Position numbers and translations under genes: made by a program
Part shown: positions 58,901-64,000 of the stretch, piece after piece
Numbering within the stretch: position 1 is the first letter of the stretch
How the letters are laid out: each line of letters starts with the position of its first letter
Assembly (NCBI GenBank): GCA_017534115.1
Contig: JAFWDD010000074.1
Location: forward strand, 1-64,000
Direction: 5' to 3'
From: Bacillota bacterium
GTDB taxonomy: Bacteria > Bacillota > Clostridia > Lachnospirales > Anaerotignaceae
DNA: 64,000 nucleotides
The notes under the pieces: model-generated
Databases searched by the model: none
Told to the model about the DNA's origin: nothing
The model's input: only the letters and a program-made list of their open reading frames with translations

Positions 58901-59436
58901 AAGAAAATCCGGAAAAAGACAATTTAATTGAAGACGGAAAACAGGTTGTTTACGGCGGCGTAATAAACGCCAAATCCGTGAAATACACAAAAAACAATAA
59001 AGCAATGGCGTTTCTGACAGTAGAGGATATGCAGGGAGAGGTAGAAGTAATCGTTTTCCCTGATCTTTACGAAAGCGTCATGAGCAAAATTTCCGTAGAA
59101 AACGTAATTCTTGTGGAGGGAAGAGCCTCGGTTTCATATAATGAAGCAAAAATCGTGGCCAATTCCATAAACCTGCTGGATTCGGATGAAAAATACGAGG
59201 AACAGCCTCTGGTTTGCTCTGTAGGAATTATTGTTGGCGAAAACGGGAATTCTTTAAAGGATATAATTCCTCTTCTTTCGGAACATAAGGGGAATATACC
59301 GGTATACATTTACGATTTGAAAACCAAAAGGAAGCTGAAGGCCCAAAGGGAGCTCTGGGTGGACGCAGGAGATGAATTTTTAGGCAAAGCCCGCAGTCTT
59401 TTGGGAGAGAAGAACGTAGTAGTTAAAAATTTGTAA
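55996..59436 (+). CDS. dnaE: DNA polymerase III alpha subunit (DnaE type)
   Basis: 1146 residues. TTG 55996 is preferred because GGAGGTGA ends 5 bases before it; a GTG at 55987 is inside that site. Order: PHP domain opening FTHLHVHTEYSLLDG (1-~210); palm domain with GPGRGSAAGS and MPDIDVDF (about 394-401, catalytic Asp pair); fingers and thumb; helix-hairpin-helix region; OB fold (VVYGGVINAKSVKYTKNNKAMAFLTVEDMQGEVEV, about 975-1010). This is DnaE1/DnaE3-like, not PolC. It is followed by pfkA, a common pairing in Firmicutes. Confidence 0.95.
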   Translation: MSVEFTHLHVHTEYSLLDGSAKIRELVDRAKELGMSSLAITDHGAMFGVVEFYKAAKEAGIKPIIGCEVYVANGSRFEKNSKTAAYYHLILLAENQEGYQNLIKLVSLGYTEGFYYKPRVDMELLKKYHKGLIASSACLAGAVARAVLNESYEKAKEVALEYKEIFGDGNFFLELQDHGYPEQKRVNRALIKMSEETEIPLICTNDSHYIYAEDAPSHDVLLCIQTAKTVDDEDRMRYEGGQFYLKSPQEMQYLFPDHPEALENTMKIAERCNVEFVFHEMKLPEYDVPDGKTASEYLRELCFEGFKRKYNDDPKLKERLMYEIETIESMGFVDYFLIVWDFINYAKRNNIMVGPGRGSAAGSVVSYCLDITEIDPIKYGLIFERFLNPERISMPDIDVDFCYERRQEVIDYVVEKYGEDRVAQIVTFGTLAARAAIKDVGRALAMPFNDVNRISKMIPSEVKITIKKALAMNSELAAAYENEEDVRNLLDTAMRLEGLPRHTSMHAAGVVICKKPVMEYVPLSANDGVVTTQFTMGNIEELGLLKMDFLGLRNLTVIQDTEREIKRTRGIDIDFSEIPNDDKNVYNMIAQGKTDGVFQLEKNGMKQFMKELKPERIDDLIAGISLYRPGPMEFIPKYVKCKNGGEEITYTHKALEPILKDTYGCIVYQEQVMQIVRDLAGYSLSRSDLIRKAMSKKKADVMAEERKDFIEGCKKNNIPKDVANRIFDEMTDFAAYAFNKSHAAAYSVLSYQTAWLKYYYPVEFMAALMSSVMDNTDKLSGYISECKKIGIELLPPDVNKSFSRFTVEDGKIRFALSAVKNVGKAAILAMEKERSAGGDFKSFTDFIRRMGGGEINKRCIESLIKAGVFDSLGGKRSQYMAVYKDILDGLVQERKKNIEGQMNLFDMEEVREDTEKLPEISEFSPREKLSMEKEVLGIYLSGHPLSEYENILKSRVNCSGKDFYIDESEENPEKDNLIEDGKQVVYGGVINAKSVKYTKNNKAMAFLTVEDMQGEVEVIVFPDLYESVMSKISVENVILVEGRASVSYNEAKIVANSINLLDSDEKYEEQPLVCSVGIIVGENGNSLKDIIPLLSEHKGNIPVYIYDLKTKRKLKAQRELWVDAGDEFLGKARSLLGEKNVVVKNL

Positions 59437-59460
59437 TTTATGTCAGGAGGCAGAATGTAT

Positions 59461-60438
59461 ATGGAAGAGAAAAAAGAAAAGAAAATCGGAGTATTAACAA
59501 GCGGAGGCGACGCTCCCGGAATGAACGCCGCAATAAGAGCGGTCACAAGAGCGGCTATTTATAACGGAATAAAGGTTATTGGCATAAACAAAGGCTATTC
59601 GGGACTTTTAAAGGGCGATATTTCCGAGCTTTCCAGATACGATGTTGCGGATATTATCGGCCGCGGCGGCACATTCTTAAGAACATCCAGATGTCCCGAA
59701 ATGCATACAGAGGAAGGTGTTGACAAAGCGGCGCTGGTATGTCAGGTTTTAGGTCTTGACGCTCTGGTTATCATCGGAGGCGACGGCTCGTTCAAAGGTG
59801 GAAGAGACCTTGCCAAAAAAGGTGTAAACGTTATCGGAATTCCCGCTACAATCGACCTGGACGTAAATTGCACAGAATATACCATAGGCTTTGATACGGC
59901 AGTAAACACAGGAACCGAGGCTATAAGCAGATTAAAGGATACATCCGCGTCCCATGAAAGATGTTCCGTAGTAGAGGTCATGGGCCGTCAGAAAGGTTCC
60001 ATCGCTCTCTGGTGCGCTATGGGCTGCGGTGCTGAAGAGGTCATCATTCCCGAGGAAAACGATGTAATCGACAAGAATAAGATTATCGAGCAGATTCTGG
60101 AAAACCGCCACAAAGGCAAACTCCATAACGTTATTATTGTTGCAGAAGGTGTAAGAGGAAGCACGCAGCTTGCGGAAGACATCGAGCTGATTACAGGCAT
60201 TGAAACCAGAGTAAGCGTTCTGGGACATCTTCAGAGAGGCGGAATCCCCACAGCTATGGACAGAATGCGCGCATCCATGATGGGATACAAGGCTGTTGAG
60301 GCATTTATGGAAGGTAAAAAGAATGTTGTTATAGCATACAACAAGGGCGAATATCAGGTTATAGACCTTTTTGAGGCTCTCGAAATGGAATACAAGTATG
60401 ACGATACGCTTTATAAAGTAGTAAAAATGATTAAGTGA
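59461..60438 (+). CDS. pfkA: 6-phosphofructokinase, ATP-dependent type
   Basis: 325 residues from ATG 59461 (AGGAGG 10 bases upstream; ATG 59455 is also possible, 4 bases). GVLTSGGDAPGMNA opens the fold, and GGDGSFKG keeps the Gly of ATP enzymes. The catalytic loop reads PATIDLD, retaining both Asp but with Leu for the usual Asn (TIDND). EVMGRQKGSIALWCA binds substrate. It starts 24 bases after dnaE, so the two form an operon. Complements the PPi-enzyme at 24.6 kb. Confidence 0.92.
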   Translation: MEEKKEKKIGVLTSGGDAPGMNAAIRAVTRAAIYNGIKVIGINKGYSGLLKGDISELSRYDVADIIGRGGTFLRTSRCPEMHTEEGVDKAALVCQVLGLDALVIIGGDGSFKGGRDLAKKGVNVIGIPATIDLDVNCTEYTIGFDTAVNTGTEAISRLKDTSASHERCSVVEVMGRQKGSIALWCAMGCGAEEVIIPEENDVIDKNKIIEQILENRHKGKLHNVIIVAEGVRGSTQLAEDIELITGIETRVSVLGHLQRGGIPTAMDRMRASMMGYKAVEAFMEGKKNVVIAYNKGEYQVIDLFEALEMEYKYDDTLYKVVKMIK

Positions 60439-60452
60439 TTAAAACTGATTTT

Positions 60453-60483
60453 AAACCGTGCTTTTCGGAGTACGGTTTTTTAT
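60453..60483 (+). terminator. Terminator of dnaE-pfkA
   Basis: AAACCGT / ACGGTTT stem (60453-60459, 60472-60478) then TTTATTTT. Confidence 0.8.
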
Positions 60484-60532
60484 TTTGGTATGTTTTTTTC
60501 TTGCCATCGGGTAAAAAATATTTCCAAACACA

Positions 60533-60561
60533 TTGTCATTGGGCGCCAAATGTTATATAAT
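60533..60561 (+). promoter_or_regulatory. Promoter of lgt
   Basis: TTGTCA (60533-60538), 17-bp spacer, TATAAT (60556-60561). Confidence 0.7.
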
Positions 60562-60664
60562 CCTAAAAAAGATTACATCAGACGATTCGGCTGTGTTCGA
60601 CGTAGTTTTTTGAACGAATCAAGCCGGATCTTGCCTGTAAAACATATAAAAGGGGAGATGAAAA

Positions 60665-61549
60665 ATGGGCGCGCCCGAAGTATGGTTTCCCAATCTGGGA
60701 ATTGAAATACACGAGCTGGATACAGTTGCATTTGAGCTTTTTGGAAGAACGGTTTACTGGTACGGCTTCCTCATATGCATAGGCGTTATATTGGCGGCGC
60801 AGATAGCGATTTTCGAGATCTGGCACAGAGGAGAGAGCGAAGACGACTATCTCAATGTAGGAGTAGTGGGACTCATAGTCAGCGTAATCTTCTCCAGGCT
60901 TTATTATGTGATATTTTCATGGGACTATTATAAGAATAATCTGGATAAGATTTTCGCCATAAGAGAAGGCGGTCTGGCCGTTTATGGCGGCGTTATCGGA
61001 GCCATTCTAACGGCATATATCTGGACCAGGATGAAAAAGAGAAGCTTTCTGGAGCTTATGGATATATTCATTCCCGGCTTCCCCATAGCCCAGGCAATAG
61101 GCCGATGGGGCAACTTCTTCAACAGAGAAGCTTTCGGAGGGTACTCCAACGGGCTTTTCGCCATGAGATATATTGCCGACCAGGCAAAGTCTGTATCAGA
61201 AGAGCTTATGGATAAGGCAATATACGCCAGAGGCGCCACATACATTCAGGTCCATCCCACATTCCTCTATGAATGCATCTGGAATGTGTGCGTTTTCATT
61301 GTTCTTATGATTTTTCGCCACAAGAAAAAATTCGAAGGCCAGCTTACGGCTATGTACCTTATAGGATACGGCTGCGGAAGAATCTGGATAGAAGGCCTGA
61401 GGACGGACCAGCTCCTTGTCGGTTCAACCAATATTGCAGCCTCCCAGGTGTTATCAGGAATTTTGATAGTTATAGGAATTCTGCTGTTTTATTTCGGATT
61501 AAAAAAAATAAAAATTAAAAAAAGCTTAAATATTACGGAAAAAAGTTAA
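60665..61549 (+). CDS. lgt: Prolipoprotein diacylglyceryl transferase
   Basis: 294 residues, seven predicted membrane helices. REGGLAVYGGVIGA, IAQAIGRWGNFFNREAFG (the Lgt signature with the conserved Asn and Arg) and HPTFLYECIWN are typical; the Arg in GRIWIEGLRTDQ is also kept. It transfers diacylglycerol to the lipobox Cys of prolipoproteins. It serves the predicted lipoproteins in this window (19.6 and 25.8 kb). Monocistronic. Confidence 0.95.
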   Translation: MGAPEVWFPNLGIEIHELDTVAFELFGRTVYWYGFLICIGVILAAQIAIFEIWHRGESEDDYLNVGVVGLIVSVIFSRLYYVIFSWDYYKNNLDKIFAIREGGLAVYGGVIGAILTAYIWTRMKKRSFLELMDIFIPGFPIAQAIGRWGNFFNREAFGGYSNGLFAMRYIADQAKSVSEELMDKAIYARGATYIQVHPTFLYECIWNVCVFIVLMIFRHKKKFEGQLTAMYLIGYGCGRIWIEGLRTDQLLVGSTNIAASQVLSGILIVIGILLFYFGLKKIKIKKSLNITEKS

Positions 61550-61734
61550 ATTTTGTTTGTTTTTTGCATAAAAATTAAAAAAATATTATGAGAAATGTTC
61601 CTTGTTTTTTATATAATACAAGGAATTTTTTTATATTCCGGCTATTGAAAAAATGTTGCAAAAGTGAGATAATTTATTACGTAAATATTGATTAAATTTT
61701 AAATCCTTTTCCAATTTATTTTTAAAATTTTTTC
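61550..61734. other. A/T-rich intergenic region before mraZ
   Basis: 185 bases ahead of the mraZ promoter; no gene, no clear terminator for lgt. Confidence 0.6.
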
Positions 61735-61763
61735 TTGCTATTTTATATTAAATATATTACAAT
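61735..61763 (+). promoter_or_regulatory. Promoter of mraZ and the division cluster
   Basis: TTGCTA (61735-61740), 17-bp spacer, TACAAT (61758-61763). The predicted start falls at the MraZ boxes. Confidence 0.65.
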
Positions 61764-61770
61764 GATAGAA

Positions 61771-61800
61771 ACAAGTGGCACAAAGTGGATGAAAGTGGTT
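61771..61800 (+). promoter_or_regulatory. MraZ operator (three direct repeats)
   Basis: Three copies of AAGTGG at an exact 10-bp period (61773-61778, 61783-61788, 61793-61798). The word and spacing match the AAAGTGG-type MraZ box known from Mollicutes and the TGGG-N5 boxes of E. coli. It implies feedback of MraZ on its own operon. Confidence 0.8.
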
Positions 61801-61837
61801 CAAAACATCCGAAAATGGAAAAGGAGGTGCAGAAAAG

Positions 61838-62269
61838 ATGTTTCTTGGTGAGATCAGCCATTCCCTTGATTCAAAAGGAAGAATAGTCATTCCTTCAAAG
61901 TTCAGAGAAGAATTAGGGTCCAATTTTGTTATTACAAAAGGTTTAGATAAATGTCTTTCTGTATATCCTGCTTCCGAATGGAAAGTTTTTGAAGAAAAGC
62001 TTAAAACACTCCCCGTCAGCAGCCACGAGGCGAGGAAGTTCACCAGATTTCTTTTCTCCGGTGCCGTTGAGTGCGAGCCGGACAAGCAGGGCAGGATCCT
62101 TCTTCCCCAGAACCTGAGAGATTATGCCGGCATAAAAGATGAAATTGTTTCTATCGGAGTCAACAACAAAATAGAGATCTGGAACAAGCAGTGCTGGACG
62201 GATTATAATGACGAAGAAAATTATATTGACGCCGAGCTTGCTGAAAAAATGAATGAATTCGGAATTTAA
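61838..62269 (+). CDS. mraZ: Transcriptional regulator MraZ
   Basis: 143 residues with two AbrB-like halves: [18 protein letters not shown] (9-26) and the second [18 protein letters not shown] (about 82-99), the paired DxxGR motif of MraZ. It binds the repeats just upstream. First gene of the division and cell-wall cluster. AAGGAGGTG precedes ATG 61838. Confidence 0.96.
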   Translation: MFLGEISHSLDSKGRIVIPSKFREELGSNFVITKGLDKCLSVYPASEWKVFEEKLKTLPVSSHEARKFTRFLFSGAVECEPDKQGRILLPQNLRDYAGIKDEIVSIGVNNKIEIWNKQCWTDYNDEENYIDAELAEKMNEFGI

Positions 62270-62292
62270 TTTCGGATGAAAGCGAGGAATAT

Positions 62293-63216
62293 ATGGAATT
62301 CAACCATATTTCGGTTTTACTGAAAGAAAGTATAGATTTCCTCAATATAAAACCGGAAGGCTTTTATGTGGACGGTACTCTGGGCGGAGGAGGCCATTCC
62401 GAAAGGATTCTCCAAATGCTTCAAACCGGAAAGCTTATAGCCTTTGACAGAGATAAAGATGCCATTGAAGCAGCCGAAAAAAGGCTTGCTCAATATAAAG
62501 ATAAATTAATCATAGTACATGATAATTTCAGGAATCTCAAAGAGAATCTTGAAATTTTAAAAATAGACAAGGTGGACGGAATAATCCTTGATCTCGGAGT
62601 TTCGTCATACCAGCTGGACACAGCCGAAAGAGGTTTTTCCTATTCATACGACGCGCCTTTGGATATGCGAATGAACGAGGAAGACGAGTTTTCGGCATAC
62701 AATGTGGTGAATGAATATACAAAAGAAGAGCTTGCGAACGTAATATACAAATACGGCGAGGAAAAATGGGCGAAAAGGATAGCGGAATTTATCGTTGAAA
62801 GACGTCCCTTGAACACAACATTTGAACTGGTGGAAGCAATAAAGGCGGCTGTTCCCAAATCGGCAAGGAAAAGCGGCCCGCATCCGGCAAAAAGAACCTT
62901 TCAGGCAATAAGAATCGAAGTAAACAAAGAGCTTGAGGGATTGAAAGAGGATCTATGTTCAATGGCGGAGTGTCTGAATGAGGGCGGAAGATTTTCCGTC
63001 ATAACCTTCCATTCACTGGAAGACAGAATAGTAAAAGAAGCCTTCAGAAAGCTGGAAAACCCCTGCGAATGTCCGCCGGAGTTTCCCGTATGCGTATGCG
63101 GCAAAAAGCCAATCGCCAAGGTTATCACAAGAAAACCTGTTTTGCCGTCGAAGGAAGAGATTGAGAAGAATCCCCGCTCCAGAAGCGCCAAATTAAGAGT
63201 TGCCGAAAAAATATAA
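62293..63216 (+). CDS. rsmH: 16S rRNA (cytosine1402-N4)-methyltransferase
   Basis: 307 residues. The opening [15 protein letters not shown] and the SAM-binding [14 protein letters not shown] are the family signatures; [12 protein letters not shown] follows near 240. Modifies C1402 in the decoding centre. Conserved second gene of the cluster. Confidence 0.96.
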   Translation: MEFNHISVLLKESIDFLNIKPEGFYVDGTLGGGGHSERILQMLQTGKLIAFDRDKDAIEAAEKRLAQYKDKLIIVHDNFRNLKENLEILKIDKVDGIILDLGVSSYQLDTAERGFSYSYDAPLDMRMNEEDEFSAYNVVNEYTKEELANVIYKYGEEKWAKRIAEFIVERRPLNTTFELVEAIKAAVPKSARKSGPHPAKRTFQAIRIEVNKELEGLKEDLCSMAECLNEGGRFSVITFHSLEDRIVKEAFRKLENPCECPPEFPVCVCGKKPIAKVITRKPVLPSKEEIEKNPRSRSAKLRVAEKI

Positions 63217-63230
63217 AGGAGAGATTCGTG

Positions 63231-63824
63231 ATGAATAGCCGGGAAAGCTACTACTATACATCCGGATACAGAAGAAGACCCTACTCAGACAATAATGCTT
63301 ATAAAAGAGCTGGATATACTGGATATAACAGAACAAATTATAACAGAACAAGCGTTGCGTACAATTACCCGCCGGTCTATTATACGGACAGAGTTGAGGA
63401 TGAGATAGAATTATACAAAAAAAGCGCGGCTCGTGCAAATGCGAAAGAAAAGAAGGAAAGAATTGTACACAAAACACGGCTCATATTTTCGATTGTTATT
63501 ATTTTCTGCGGACTGATTCTTATGATGTGTTCATATACAGCAGTCCATATGCAGAGAATAGAAAATGCTAACCTGAGAGAGGAGCTCATAGGCATCCAGT
63601 CTCAGAATGCTACGATTTTAGCCGATATTTCAGCGGATTTATCTGTGGATTACATCAGGAACGAAGCAATAAACCGCCTCGGAATGGTAGAGCCCCAGGA
63701 TTATCAGAAAGTGTATATTGACGTTGACGAACAAAGCTATACGGTTTCCTACACAGAAGAGGAGACTGAGGCTGAGGAAGGTTTTTCATTTTCCGGATTG
63801 ATAAATTTTTTAAAAGGGGAATGA
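63231..63824 (+). CDS. FtsL-like division protein
   Basis: 197 residues from ATG 63231 (GGAGAG 8 bases upstream; GTG 63228 also possible). The order is a Tyr/Arg/Asn-rich cytoplasmic tail (about 1-75), one membrane helix (about 85-108), then a coiled coil (MQRIENANLREELIGIQSQNATI) and a short acidic end. Position between rsmH and ftsI and this topology identify it as FtsL, though sequence conservation is weak. It links FtsB/DivIC and the septal transpeptidase. Confidence 0.82.
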   Translation: MNSRESYYYTSGYRRRPYSDNNAYKRAGYTGYNRTNYNRTSVAYNYPPVYYTDRVEDEIELYKKSAARANAKEKKERIVHKTRLIFSIVIIFCGLILMMCSYTAVHMQRIENANLREELIGIQSQNATILADISADLSVDYIRNEAINRLGMVEPQDYQKVYIDVDEQSYTVSYTEEETEAEEGFSFSGLINFLKGE

Positions 63825-63829
63825 TCTGA

Positions 63830-64000
63830 TTGAAAGGGACTGGAACCAAAAGCAAAGTTATAGGTATATTGATTTTACTTACAGTTCTGTGCGTTTTTAT
63901 AGTCGGAAGAGTTGGATACATAAAAGCCGTTCATGGCAATGACTATGAGATAAGGGCAAAAAACCAGCAGACCAACAGATACGACGTTGTAACAAACGCA
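63830..64000 (+). CDS. Septal penicillin-binding protein, FtsI/SpoVD (3' end outside window)
   Basis: The first 57 codons only. TTG 63830 is preceded by AAAAGGGG at 10 bases. A basic tail and membrane helix (about 8-27) are followed by GRVGYIKAVHGNDYEIRAKNQQ, the conserved start of class B PBPs. Whether it is FtsI or the sporulation SpoVD is decided by a C-terminal PASTA domain not visible here. Confidence 0.82.
   Translation, partial: MKGTGTKSKVIGILILLTVLCVFIVGRVGYIKAVHGNDYEIRAKNQQTNRYDVVTNA

Noticed and set aside
60490-60705. Small frame spanning the lgt promoter
   Set aside because: Contains the lgt promoter and ribosome site and overlaps the lgt start; no ribosome site of its own.

Overview
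The window reads as core chromosome of an anaerobic, probably spore-forming Clostridia (Firmicutes), close to the Lachnospiraceae/Anaerotignum-type lineages. This rests on gene content: FabK instead of FabI, a clostridial acp-fab-acc cluster, pyruvate:ferredoxin oxidoreductase, PPi-type phosphofructokinase beside PfkA, GGAGG-type ribosome sites, T-box and M-box leaders, and a Cys-rich protein behind a SigK-like promoter. Species cannot be named from the sequence alone. No phage, integrase, transposase or CRISPR array was seen.

Layout: 1-3.3 kb, the end of an alpha/beta hydrolase gene, tRNA-Tyr and initiator tRNA-Met, a membrane protein and a secreted polysaccharide deacetylase. 3.3-7.5 kb, a reverse-strand molybdenum hydroxylase operon (FAD, 2Fe-2S and Mo subunits plus a MocA-like cytidylyltransferase), divergent from an 80-residue orphan. 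8-9.1 kb, a cysteine desulfurase. 9.4-17.4 kb, one fatty-acid operon (acpP-fabK-fabD-fabG-fabF-accB-fabZ-accC-accD-accA), followed by a small ECF sigma/anti-sigma pair. 18.6-26.5 kb, single genes (nitroreductase, lipoproteins, YqxD, GtrA, OFA-family MFS, flavodoxin-like oxidoreductase, Spx/ArsC-like protein, PPi-PFK). 26.9-32.4 kb, a secreted glycosidase-like protein, a ketopantoate reductase and an ECF sigma - DUF4349 anti-sigma - SIMPL operon. 32.6-37.3 kb, lon-engB and M-box-controlled mgtE. 37.5-43.9 kb on the reverse strand: glyA, a CNNM/CorC-like protein, T-box-thrS and infC-rpmI-rplT with an attenuator leader. 44.2-55.7 kb, the Cys-rich protein, an M16C peptidase, purM-purN-purD and nifJ. 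56-64 kb, dnaE-pfkA, lgt and the start of the division cluster (mraZ-rsmH-ftsL-ftsI).

Most of the window is ordinary housekeeping and no clearly new multi-gene system was found. The best leads are: (1) nifJ carries a single in-frame TAA at codon 567 with the reading frame otherwise intact; (2) Lon has lysine where the Walker B catalytic glutamate should be (DK for DE, residue 424); (3) the DUF187/GH10-like gene has its ribosome site and signal peptide in register only with an ATA start; (4) the 327-residue protein has 13 Cys in 24 residues; (5) a family of GC-rich palindromic intergenic repeats, including an inverted pair around about 210 bp; (6) a promoter-palindrome-terminator cassette at 23.17-23.35 kb with no gene; (7) the ECF/DUF4349/SIMPL operon. 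The first three are all single-base differences from the expected sequence, so read support should be checked before any biology is built on them.
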